From a virus, in the IMG/VR virus record IMGVR_UViG_3300034021_000720, positions 1-29,319 of that record: a stretch of DNA of 29,319 bases; one strand, 5' to 3'. This document shows positions 1-7,424 of the stretch, piece by piece (within the stretch, counting starts at the first letter, position 1; every line of letters starts with the position of its first letter). The notes under the pieces are model-generated. The model was not told the DNA's origin. It saw only the letters and a list, made by a program, of their open reading frames with translations, and made no database searches. The translations under genes and the position numbers were made by a program.

Positions 1-57
1 CTCACCACCTACGAATGGTTCGGAGGAAGTTGGGTCGAAAAACCAACCAACAACTAG
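1..57 (+). CDS. Tail-fibre protein, C-terminal end only (partial)
   Basis: Frame 1 is open from the first base to a TAG at 55-57 and encodes 18 residues ending YEWFGGSWVEKPTNN. This resembles the last residues of the next gene (VSYNGAWVEIDKQ) and the aromatic Y-x-W/N-G-x-W-V-E ending common in phage tail-fibre and fibre-tip proteins. I infer that it is the 3' end of another fibre or tail-adaptor gene whose body lies left of the window. The next start codon is 11 bases downstream, consistent with one operon. Function rests on this short similarity and on position only. Confidence 0.5.
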   Translation, partial: LTTYEWFGGSWVEKPTNN

Positions 58-68
58 AAAACACTACC

Positions 69-938
69 ATGGCAGCTATCTCCTTCCCGGCCTCACCGGC
101 CCTCAATGACATCCACTCCGTCGGTTCTCGTTCGTGGAAATACAACGGCACCGCTTGGAAACTCGTCCCTCGCACAACCGATGCGGTTGTCGAAGGTTCC
201 AACAACCTCTACTACACCAACGCCCGCGTGGCCTCGGCCCCAGCCGTCACCGCTTTGGAATCCCGCGCAGGCGCGATTGAGAGCGACATCACCGCTATCG
301 AGTCGGCAGCGACCAGCTTGACCACCCGTGTCGGCACCGTCGAGGGAGAAATTGATTCCCTCCAATCCGGCCTCTCCACCGCGCAGAGTGACATCACCGC
401 GCTCGGCGTTCGCGTGGACGATGTCCTTTCCAATGTGGATGGGACTGCCCTCGATTCGCTATCGGAAATCGTAACCGCTTTCCAAGCTGCGGATTCGGAT
501 TTGAACGGAGCCATTTCCAGCCTCGCTGGTGCCGCCTCCACGAACCTCGCCAATGCCGTCTCCTCGCTGGAAGCCGCCGATGCCGATTTGGCTTCGGACA
601 TTTCCGGCCTCGACGCCCGCCTCGACACGGCGGAGGGCGAAATCAACACACTCCAAAGCGACCTCGACGCCGCCGAATCCGCTGCCACCACCCTCGCGGG
701 TCGTGTGACCAGTGCGGAAGGGGACATCGATTCGCTGGAAGGCCGCGCCTCCTCCTTGGAAGGTGGCCTCTCCACCGCGCAGTCGAACATCTCCTCCCTC
801 AATAGCGGCAAGCAAATCAAGGATGTCATCTCGACAACCGCCCCGTCCCACACCGCCGGTCTCCGCTGGATCGACTCTACCGACATGGCAGAGTATGTCT
901 CCTACAACGGAGCGTGGGTCGAAATCGACAAGCAGTAA
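69..938 (+). CDS. Coiled-coil tail fibre protein
   Basis: This 289-residue protein has three parts. Residues 1-45 form a head module starting MAAISFPASPALND and containing WKYNGTAWKLVP. A long middle (about 60-250) shows heptad-like hydrophobic spacing with repeats such as LSTAQSDI and EGEIDSL, typical of a trimeric coiled-coil shaft. The C-terminal tip is TAPSHTAGLRWID...VSYNGAWVEIDKQ. An earlier in-frame ATG at 15 overlaps the upstream gene, and I prefer ATG 69 because the conserved fibre head begins there. An 18-bp exact direct repeat (369-386 and 765-782) marks internal duplication of the shaft. The likely role is a virion fibre for host recognition; the receptor is unknown. No Shine-Dalgarno is visible, and the leader is A/C-rich. 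Confidence 0.75.
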   Translation: MAAISFPASPALNDIHSVGSRSWKYNGTAWKLVPRTTDAVVEGSNNLYYTNARVASAPAVTALESRAGAIESDITAIESAATSLTTRVGTVEGEIDSLQSGLSTAQSDITALGVRVDDVLSNVDGTALDSLSEIVTAFQAADSDLNGAISSLAGAASTNLANAVSSLEAADADLASDISGLDARLDTAEGEINTLQSDLDAAESAATTLAGRVTSAEGDIDSLEGRASSLEGGLSTAQSNISSLNSGKQIKDVISTTAPSHTAGLRWIDSTDMAEYVSYNGAWVEIDKQ

Positions 939-944
939 AAAACC

Positions 945-1337
945 ATGTCCGCCCTCGCGTTTCCATCCACCCCGTCAGTCAACGACACCTTCACTTCCGG
1001 CACCCGGAAGTGGAAGTGGACGGGAGCGCGTTGGCAGGTCATGCCCGTCACCATCCCGGCCTCTCGCCTCTCTGGCGAGGGGGCGGAGATGGGCGACATC
1101 CTCGTCTTCGACGGCGAGGCGTGGTCCCCCGTCCCTCTCACCGAGGGCGGTTCCAACATCGCCCGCGCCGCTTGGGCAGAACCCTACCACTACTACGGCA
1201 CCGCCCCCACCGGCACCGCCGAATCCTCCACCGGCTGGTCGATCACCCGCATCACCACCGATGCCGATGGGTCGGTCACGGCCACCCAATCCGCCACCGG
1301 CGCGTGGAGTAATCGCGCCTCACTTTCCTACAGCTAA
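945..1337 (+). CDS. Short tail-fibre-like protein, paralogue of the preceding gene
   Basis: The 130-residue product opens MSALAFPSTPSVNDTFTSGTRKWKWTGARWQVMP, matching in spacing and key residues the head of the 69-938 gene (FPxxP, ND, a G-[ST]-R step, W-K-W/Y, W-x-[VL]-x-P). It lacks the coiled-coil shaft. The remainder contains AEPYHYYGTAPTGTAESSTGWSITRI and looks beta-rich. It starts six bases after the previous stop. I infer a second fibre or tip/adaptor subunit that assembles through the shared head module. It may instead be a chaperone-like decoy, but I see nothing specific for that. Confidence 0.55.
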   Translation: MSALAFPSTPSVNDTFTSGTRKWKWTGARWQVMPVTIPASRLSGEGAEMGDILVFDGEAWSPVPLTEGGSNIARAAWAEPYHYYGTAPTGTAESSTGWSITRITTDADGSVTATQSATGAWSNRASLSYS

Positions 1338-1358
1338 AACCTCAAACCCACCAACACC

Positions 1359-1640
1359 ATGAACGCTACCAACCCCATTGAAATCAACGGAATCCAATAC
1401 CCAAAACTCTCGCTCAATTTGGCCATATCGGGCCGGTATCTGGGTGATGGTTCTTCAGACGCCAATGTCGCCATGCGTCTCGTTCCGACCCGAATCGAAA
1501 ACGGCGAGGTCATCGCCGCAGACGAAGCCGCCATCGGCATTGCGCTCGGATCACTGGCAGGCAGCGACGAAGCCACAACGCAAGCCGTCGGCGCGATCCA
1601 AGCCGCCCTCCAAGCCTACATCTCAGCGAAAGGACTTTAA
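1359..1640 (+). CDS. Small phage protein of unknown function
   Basis: 93 residues, unrecognised. The sequence begins MNATNPIEINGIQYPKLSLNLAISGRYLGDGSSDANVAMRLVPTRIENGEV, alternating in a way that suggests beta strands. It ends in an alanine-rich helix-like stretch (GAIQAALQAYISAKGL). It sits between fibre genes and ends two bases before the next start codon, so co-expression with tail genes is likely. An accessory virion or assembly role is inferred from position alone. The leader ACCAACACC before the ATG has no Shine-Dalgarno. Confidence 0.55.
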   Translation: MNATNPIEINGIQYPKLSLNLAISGRYLGDGSSDANVAMRLVPTRIENGEVIAADEAAIGIALGSLAGSDEATTQAVGAIQAALQAYISAKGL

Positions 1641-1642
1641 TT

Positions 1643-2956
1643 ATGGCCACCTACTACGCCCGCAAAACGGGAAACATCAACGCCGCCGATGTGTGGGCAA
1701 CCACGCCAAGCGGAACAACCGCCGCCGTCACATTCGCTTCCGGCGATGTGCTCATGGCAAATTCCTTCACAATTACCATCAATGTGTCCGTCGATCTTGG
1801 CGGAACTGGTCAGATTCGCAACGATGCAACTGGCGGAGCAACAGCGGGCGGGTCATTTACAATGAGCGATGGAGTCACTTTAACAGCAAATGTTTATGGA
1901 GGAACCGCAAGCGTAGCCACATTGACAGCAAACCCAACGGCATCCCAATTTATCGTCGGAAATCTATATGGTGGCGCGGGCGGATCTGCATCCGCACATG
2001 CAATAACTAACACATTAAATACTGGCACATTGACAATAACTGGAAACCTAATTGGTGGAGCTGGATTATCAGCAGGCACTTGTGCGTTAAATATGTCATC
2101 CGCGAATGTTGTTGTTAGCGGAAATGTCACAGGCGCGTCTAACACTTCATTTGGCGTGGGTGAGGGAATACGAATGACTGGAGCAGGTAGCTGCACCATT
2201 ACCGGCAATGTGACCGGTGGCGCGCATTCCACAAACTATGGCGTTCGAGTAACGGGCGCTGGAAACATCACGGTTGTTGGCCAAGCCATAGGTGGCGTTG
2301 CGGCCCCTGCCATCAACAACGAATCGACGGGTCAAGTCACCGTGACCCGCGCAGTTGGCAATGGTTTTGGAGGAGGCTCTGTTGGGTTGTCCGCAGCGGT
2401 CGGCGTCAGCAATGTGGTGAGTCAATCGTCGATCACAATCGTGGAGCAAATCGAATTTGGAACCCTTGGCCAAAGCCCAGTCAATGGACGCATCCGGTTG
2501 AAAAAAGCCAATACCAATGTAGCCGTGTTCAATTTCTGCGACACCGCAGGAGCAAAGACTCTCATCGACGCAACGCAAAACGCAGCGATGCCAGCCGCCA
2601 CCGATGTGCGCAGCGGCGTGAGCTACGCGAGCGGGGCGCTAACAGGCACATGCGCAGTCCCAGCCGCAGGGTCAGTGGCGCTGGGAGTCCCTGTTGACAA
2701 CACAACAGGCACGGCAGTGCTAACCCCAGCCGCCGTCTGGAGCCACGCCACCCGCACCATCACCGGCGGGCTTGTCGATACCGCAACAACATTGACCAAT
2801 GCGCCAACGGTTCCGACGACAAGCCAGATCGCCTCACAGGTGAGAACCGAGCTATCGAGCGAACTCGCCAAAGTCGCGGCCCTCAACACGACTCGACTCG
2901 GCCAAGTCACGACTACGGAAATCCTCGGGAATCTTCTCAGTCAAGCGAACTCCTAA
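1643..2956 (+). CDS. Glycine-rich beta-solenoid tail/appendage protein
   Basis: 437 residues. Between about 100 and 240 there are at least five degenerate repeats of 23-30 residues built on [IV]-x-G-N-[LV]-x-G-G (VGNLYGGAG, ITGNLIGGAG, VSGNVTGAS, ITGNVTGGA, VVGQAIGGV). This is the pattern of a parallel beta-helix rich in Gly, Thr, Asn and Ser. The C-terminal third (LTPAAVWSHATRTITGGLVDTATTLTNAPTVPTTSQIASQVRTELSSEL) is a linker plus helix. Bases 1800-2150 are visibly more AT-rich than the flanks, which suggests a shuffled receptor-binding segment. The likely role is a virion surface appendage or fibre; the ligand is unknown. The stop overlaps the next start (TAATG). Confidence 0.6.
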   Translation: MATYYARKTGNINAADVWATTPSGTTAAVTFASGDVLMANSFTITINVSVDLGGTGQIRNDATGGATAGGSFTMSDGVTLTANVYGGTASVATLTANPTASQFIVGNLYGGAGGSASAHAITNTLNTGTLTITGNLIGGAGLSAGTCALNMSSANVVVSGNVTGASNTSFGVGEGIRMTGAGSCTITGNVTGGAHSTNYGVRVTGAGNITVVGQAIGGVAAPAINNESTGQVTVTRAVGNGFGGGSVGLSAAVGVSNVVSQSSITIVEQIEFGTLGQSPVNGRIRLKKANTNVAVFNFCDTAGAKTLIDATQNAAMPAATDVRSGVSYASGALTGTCAVPAAGSVALGVPVDNTTGTAVLTPAAVWSHATRTITGGLVDTATTLTNAPTVPTTSQIASQVRTELSSELAKVAALNTTRLGQVTTTEILGNLLSQANS

Positions 2957-3138
2957 TGAATAGCGACCAACTCAAATCCGCAGCCACCGGCCTCATCGGC
3001 AGCGCCACCTCCATCGGCGCGGCGATTTATTCCATGCTTCCGCATCTGGAAGCGTGGATGCGTTTCGCCTCCGTAACGGTCGGGTTCGCCGTTGGCCTCA
3101 TCACCCTCGTCAAAATCCTCCGCGATCTGAATAAGTAA
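2956..3138 (+). CDS. Small membrane protein (holin candidate)
   Basis: 60 residues with two hydrophobic stretches, about residues 8-29 (ATGLIGSATSIGAAIYSMLP) and 36-54 (RFASVTVGFAVGLITLVKIL), followed by a basic tail RDLNK. Size and topology suit a small class II holin, but the gene lies among tail genes rather than beside the endolysin. It could instead be a structural membrane peptide. A second holin candidate sits at 17458-17628 directly upstream of the spanin and endolysin candidates. The start overlaps the previous stop (TAATG), implying translational coupling. Confidence 0.5.
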   Translation: MNSDQLKSAATGLIGSATSIGAAIYSMLPHLEAWMRFASVTVGFAVGLITLVKILRDLNK

Positions 3139-3139
3139 A

Positions 3140-6100
3140 ATGCCGAAGTTCGATTTCTATCCATCGTTCAACGCCGGTGAAGTCTCGCCCTTCATCGACG
3201 CCCGGACGAGTCTGGAGAAATACCGCAGCGCCTGCCGCACTTTAGAGAACTTCCAAATCCTGCCCTACGGCGGCGTCATCCGCCGCCCGGGGACGCAATT
3301 CCTCGGAGCCACCAAATCGGCCACCAGCCAGACCCGCTTGATCGGGTTCAACTTCTCGACCACGACCCGGTTCCTCATCGAAATGGGCGTGGGCTACCTT
3401 CGATTTTGGAACCCCGCCACGGGAGCCTTGCAGACCAACACCTCGGGCGGGACTTTGGAAATCTCGCACCCGTATGTGGGAGCCGACCTGCGCGAAATTC
3501 AATATGTCCAGATCAACGACATCATGTATTTCGCCCACGCGAACTACCCCCCCTACAAACTCTCGCGCCTCGCAGATAACAACTGGACATTCGCGGAGGT
3601 CGTTTGGGACTTCCCGCCACAACTGCAACGGAACAGCACCGACACCACGATTTCTTCCAGCAGCAATCAAGGCACCGTGACGCTCACCGCAAGCGATCCA
3701 ATTTTCAAATCCGGCCATGTCAACACCCGTTGGGACTTGAAATGGAAACGACTCACTGCGTTTACAGAATACACAATCAACGCCGTTGGCGTGAGCAAGT
3801 CCCTCGATACCATTGGAGCGTGGGATTTCAGCACCAGCGGTATCTGGAACGCCACCCTCCGCCTCATGCGGATACCTAACGAAGTCTGGAAAAAAGGGCC
3901 GATCAAAAAAAGTTTCACCCGGTCTGGAACGACCGCCACGATTTCACATACCGACCACGGCTACCAAACAGGCGACTTCGTTCACATCGTCAGCGGATCG
4001 CCTTTGGCTACGACCATTCCGTATTCGATCACGGTCACAAACGACAACGCTTACACAATTTCGGTGGCAAATTCCGGCGGCACCTCTGGCACCGCAGAAA
4101 TTGAAAACCTTTCACAGATGGAGGTCGTCCGGGAATACGATGTCAACGCCGACAAAAACATTCTTGCCAGCGGAAATGAGGCCGACCGATGCGGACTAAA
4201 GATTTGGGTTAGCACCCACACCAACCCAATTGCCAACGGGCAAGAAGTGCAATTCACTTTACTCCCTGAGACCAGCGCACTGAAATCCTCAGACACTTAC
4301 ACGGTAAAAAATGTCAGCGGCAACACATTCCAAATCCAAAATTTGGACAATACCAGTATTTCCGTCGCAAACAACGGAATTTACGGGGGAGAGACAGCAG
4401 TCGTTATTAAATCGGGAGTCGTGAGCGTTTCCTTGCTGACTTTGAGCGGATTGGTTGACGGAACTTTTACCTACACTCTCGACACAAAAGCCCGCGCCCT
4501 TCTTTCCAATTCAAATTACTCGACAGGCGGAATCGTTAAAATCAACTCGGTAGCAAGCAACGGACTCACGGCATCTGCAACCGTGACGGAATGGCTTGGA
4601 GCGGATTCGCTCAACAATAAAAAAACAACCCTTTGGACCGAGCCAGGCTTTTCGGGCCAAACCGGCTACCCGCGCTCGGTCGCCATGCATGAGCAACGCC
4701 TCTGCTATGGCGGCACATCCACCCAGCCAAACACCATTTGGTGCAGCGCCATCGATGATTTTGAAAATTTCCAGACCGGCGTCACCGCCAGCGATGCCGT
4801 GCAGTTCACGCTCGCGGCCTCGGAGGGCAACCGCATCAATTGGATGTATAGCCAATCCCAACTTCTCATCGGCACATCCGGCGACGAGTGGACGATTGGC
4901 AGCGCCGATTCCTCGCAGGCGCTCTCGGCCACCAATGTGCAGGCGAACCGGCAATCATCCTACGGGTCAAAATATATGAAGGCCGCGCTGGTGAACGATG
5001 TCCTCCTCTTCGTCCAGCGCAACGGACGCAAGGTGCGTGAGTTGGTCTACGAACTCAACAAGGACGGCTGGGTCGCGCCGGATTTGACCTTGCTGGCCGA
5101 ACACATCACCTCCGGGGAGATCGTGGACATTGCCTACCAGCAACAACCCGATGCGGTCCTCTGGTGCGTTCGCGGAGACGGCACACTCATCGCCATGACC
5201 TACGAGCGCGACCAGAAAGTCGTCGGATGGCACCGCCACACCCTCGGCGATGCGGATGTCGAGTCGGTCGCCACCATCTACGGAAATGGCACCGAGGACG
5301 AACTTTGGATGGTCGTGAAGCGCAATGTCGGCATCGTCGCCGGTCAAAGAGTCCAGTTCACGAACCTCCCTGCCGGGTCGAATCTTTCAGCCACGGAAAC
5401 CTATGTCGTCTTGGCCAATCCCGGGTCGAACACCTTCACCATCGGCAGCTTGATTGGCGAGTCGCTAGGCATTGCCAATTCTTCGATCACCCCGACCACA
5501 ACTCGCGTTGTCGTTGTGGATGGCAGCTACTCCGCGCCGGTTTCCAACTTGACGGACGGCGTTTTCACCTACACCGGTGACGCCGCCGCCACCAAGCGCA
5601 CCGTGGAGCGATTTCCGCTCCTCTGGAGAAAACACATCGATGACCAGACCGCCAAGGACTACCGCTATCTCGATGGTCATGTTTCCTTCGCGACCGGCGC
5701 GGTCAACCGCTCGATTTCCGGCCTCGCGCATCTGGAAGGCAAAACCGTTACGGTGATGCAGGAAGGAAGCTCTCCCGTCACGCGCACGGTCAACAACGGT
5801 GCCATCACCGTTCCCCAAGCCGCCGCAGGATATGTCGGCCTGCCCTACACCTCAATGCTCCGCCCGATGAAGCTCGACGCCGATTTCGAGGACGGCACCG
5901 CGCAGTCGCGCAAGAAGCGCATCCACCAAGTCGTCGTCCGCACCCTCAAAAGCCGGGGCGGCGAAGTTCGCACAAATAATGGAACATGGTATGCTCTCGC
6001 CCCGACGACCACCACGGGCGACCAAAAGATCATCCTCGGCGGAGCGTTCGGCATCGACGCCGATGTCGATGTCCGCCAGAACGAACCTTACCCAATGTGC

Positions 6101-6145
6101 ATCATCTCGATCCTCCCCAAGTGGGACGCTTACGGCAATGAGTGA
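3140..6145 (+). CDS. Tail nozzle / tubular protein B-like (T7 gp12 type)
   Basis: 1001 residues. The N-terminus (FYPSFNAGEVSPFIDARTSLEKYRSACRTLENF, then LPYGGVIRRPGTQFL) is the hallmark of a large podovirus tail-tube family comparable to T7 gp12. That family forms the distal nozzle through which DNA leaves. Three beta-rich insertions are visible at about residues 267-330 (HTDHGYQTGDFVHI), 364-447 (DTYTVKNVSGNTFQI) and 724-814 (ETYVVLANPGSNTFTI). They share a pattern reminiscent of E1-FCCH-like domains decorating phage tail proteins. The C-terminal part includes ERFPLLWRKHIDD. It is followed by the GNAT-like gene and gp14/15/16-type genes, the same order as T7 12-13-14-15-16. The assignment is from motif and context. 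Confidence 0.75.
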   Translation: MPKFDFYPSFNAGEVSPFIDARTSLEKYRSACRTLENFQILPYGGVIRRPGTQFLGATKSATSQTRLIGFNFSTTTRFLIEMGVGYLRFWNPATGALQTNTSGGTLEISHPYVGADLREIQYVQINDIMYFAHANYPPYKLSRLADNNWTFAEVVWDFPPQLQRNSTDTTISSSSNQGTVTLTASDPIFKSGHVNTRWDLKWKRLTAFTEYTINAVGVSKSLDTIGAWDFSTSGIWNATLRLMRIPNEVWKKGPIKKSFTRSGTTATISHTDHGYQTGDFVHIVSGSPLATTIPYSITVTNDNAYTISVANSGGTSGTAEIENLSQMEVVREYDVNADKNILASGNEADRCGLKIWVSTHTNPIANGQEVQFTLLPETSALKSSDTYTVKNVSGNTFQIQNLDNTSISVANNGIYGGETAVVIKSGVVSVSLLTLSGLVDGTFTYTLDTKARALLSNSNYSTGGIVKINSVASNGLTASATVTEWLGADSLNNKKTTLWTEPGFSGQTGYPRSVAMHEQRLCYGGTSTQPNTIWCSAIDDFENFQTGVTASDAVQFTLAASEGNRINWMYSQSQLLIGTSGDEWTIGSADSSQALSATNVQANRQSSYGSKYMKAALVNDVLLFVQRNGRKVRELVYELNKDGWVAPDLTLLAEHITSGEIVDIAYQQQPDAVLWCVRGDGTLIAMTYERDQKVVGWHRHTLGDADVESVATIYGNGTEDELWMVVKRNVGIVAGQRVQFTNLPAGSNLSATETYVVLANPGSNTFTIGSLIGESLGIANSSITPTTTRVVVVDGSYSAPVSNLTDGVFTYTGDAAATKRTVERFPLLWRKHIDDQTAKDYRYLDGHVSFATGAVNRSISGLAHLEGKTVTVMQEGSSPVTRTVNNGAITVPQAAAGYVGLPYTSMLRPMKLDADFEDGTAQSRKKRIHQVVVRTLKSRGGEVRTNNGTWYALAPTTTTGDQKIILGGAFGIDADVDVRQNEPYPMCIISILPKWDAYGNE

Positions 6146-6554
6146 GATCACCATCCGCCACTACGAACCGACCGACTACGAGATGCTCTCGGAGTGGTGG
6201 CATGCCCACGGCAAGCACCGCCGCCCGGAGCCGATGCTCCCGAAATGCGGAGTCGTCTGCGAGATCGACGGCAAGCCGGTCTCCGCCCTCTTCCTCCACA
6301 TGGACAACTCCTGCGGGATGTGTCTAGCAGACCATGCCGTGAGCGCCCCCGGCCTTTCCTTGAAAACCGCGATGCTCGCTTTCAAACATTGCGTGGCTTG
6401 CCTCAAAAAAATCGCCAAGGATTTCGGCTACCACACGATGGCGGTCTTCACATACCCCGGCATAGCCCGGGTGCTGGAGCGGCAGGGGTTCCGCGAAGCC
6501 AATCGCGACCAAGTTTTTCTTATGACACCAACTGAGGAGGTTTCTAATGGCTGA
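6138..6554 (+). CDS. GNAT-like acetyltransferase-fold protein in the T7 gp13 position
   Basis: 138 residues from ATG 6138, which overlaps the preceding TGA by eight bases. An upstream in-frame ATG at 5979 lies deep inside the previous gene and is unlikely. The pattern fits a small GNAT fold: IRHYEPTDYEMLSEWWHAHG at the N-terminus, VVCEIDGKPVSALFLHM, and YPGIARVLERQGFREAN as the typical C-terminal helix-strand element. In T7 the gene between the nozzle and gp14 (gene 13) encodes a small protein needed for virion assembly that is likewise linked to this fold. I infer an assembly role rather than a metabolic enzyme. A clear RxxGxG acetyl-CoA motif is not evident. Confidence 0.6.
   Translation: MSEITIRHYEPTDYEMLSEWWHAHGKHRRPEPMLPKCGVVCEIDGKPVSALFLHMDNSCGMCLADHAVSAPGLSLKTAMLAFKHCVACLKKIAKDFGYHTMAVFTYPGIARVLERQGFREANRDQVFLMTPTEEVSNG
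6534..6540 (+). promoter_or_regulatory. Strong ribosome binding site before the gp14-like gene
   Basis: GAGGAGG lies six bases upstream of ATG 6547. It is one of the few canonical Shine-Dalgarno sites in the window; many other starts have A/C-rich leaders. It fixes the start of the next gene even though that start overlaps the end of the GNAT-like gene. Confidence 0.75.
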
Positions 6555-7422
6555 CGGGGGGTTAACAACAATGTTGGTAATATCTGCGCTGGCCACCGCC
6601 GCCTCGACCGGAATCGCCATGTATTCCGCCAACGAGCAGTCAAAATCCCAAGCCGCCATCGCCGAATACAACCGCATCCAGAACGAGCAGAACGCCGCAT
6701 GGCAGCGCATGGCAGCGGAGCGGGCCGCGCAGGCGGATCAGTTCAATTCGCAGATGTCCATGTTCAACGCGCAGTCGCAGGCCGACCAGGCGAACATGAA
6801 CAATGTCCTCGTTCAGCAGCAATCCCAGCAACTCCGCGCCCAAGCCGATGGCGAGGATCGCCAAGCCCGCGAGCAAGCCGACCGCATCCGCGCCGAGAAG
6901 GCCCGCATCCTCGGACTCCAACGCTCCCAATACGCCGCCGGGGGCGTGACCACCGAGGGTTCTCCTCTTGCAGTTTTGGCTGATACCGCCAATCTCTACG
7001 AAATGCAGGTCGCCGATACCCGTCTCCTCGCCAATCTCTCCTCGGAGAAAAAACGCTACGAGGCCGGGATGAACGAACTCGTCGGCGATTTCAATTTGAA
7101 TTCCGAACTCTTCGCCTCGGCGATGAACAAAAAAGCCGCGCAGATCAGCTTCAACGACGCGCAGTTCACAGAGAAAGCCGCAGGAGCAGGCTACCGAATC
7201 AATATGCGCCAAGCCGCCATCGAGCAGATGGCAGGCAACGCCACCGCCCGCGCCACCGCGATAGGCGGCTACTCCGCGCTGGCCAGCGGCATCGGTTCTG
7301 TCGCCAACACCGGAATGACCGCCTACGGAAGCTCTGCGTCCAAATCAACCGCCAAACAATACGATGGATATGTGTCCAACAATGGAAACCTCGTTGGATA
7401 CCGCCGCGCAACAATAGCTTAA
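6547..7422 (+). CDS. Internal virion (DNA ejection) protein, T7 gp14-like
   Basis: 291 residues. A hydrophobic N-terminus (LTTMLVISALATAASTGIAMYSA) is followed by a long, strongly Gln/Ala-rich charged helix (AEYNRIQNEQNAAWQRMAAERAAQADQF, then QQQSQQLRAQADGEDRQAREQADRIR). A conserved-looking block follows: QRSQYAAGGVTTEGSPLAVLADTA. This architecture is that of the gp14 class of ejection proteins, which leave the capsid and form the outer-membrane part of the trans-envelope channel. The next two genes are the presumed gp15 and gp16 counterparts. An excellent Shine-Dalgarno sits six bases upstream. Confidence 0.7.
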   Translation: MADGGLTTMLVISALATAASTGIAMYSANEQSKSQAAIAEYNRIQNEQNAAWQRMAAERAAQADQFNSQMSMFNAQSQADQANMNNVLVQQQSQQLRAQADGEDRQAREQADRIRAEKARILGLQRSQYAAGGVTTEGSPLAVLADTANLYEMQVADTRLLANLSSEKKRYEAGMNELVGDFNLNSELFASAMNKKAAQISFNDAQFTEKAAGAGYRINMRQAAIEQMAGNATARATAIGGYSALASGIGSVANTGMTAYGSSASKSTAKQYDGYVSNNGNLVGYRRATIA

Positions 7423-7424
7423 AA

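Noticed and set aside
212-886. Long minus-strand ORF opposite the tail fibre (224 codons)
   Set aside because: It mirrors the regular codon pattern of the fibre gene, has low-complexity Ser/Ala/Arg composition, no start context and no neighbours on that strand.
15-938. Diversity-generating retroelement variable repeat in the fibre genes
   Set aside because: No reverse transcriptase, template repeat or adenine-biased duplicate is visible in the window. The 18-bp repeat is part of the coiled-coil periodicity.
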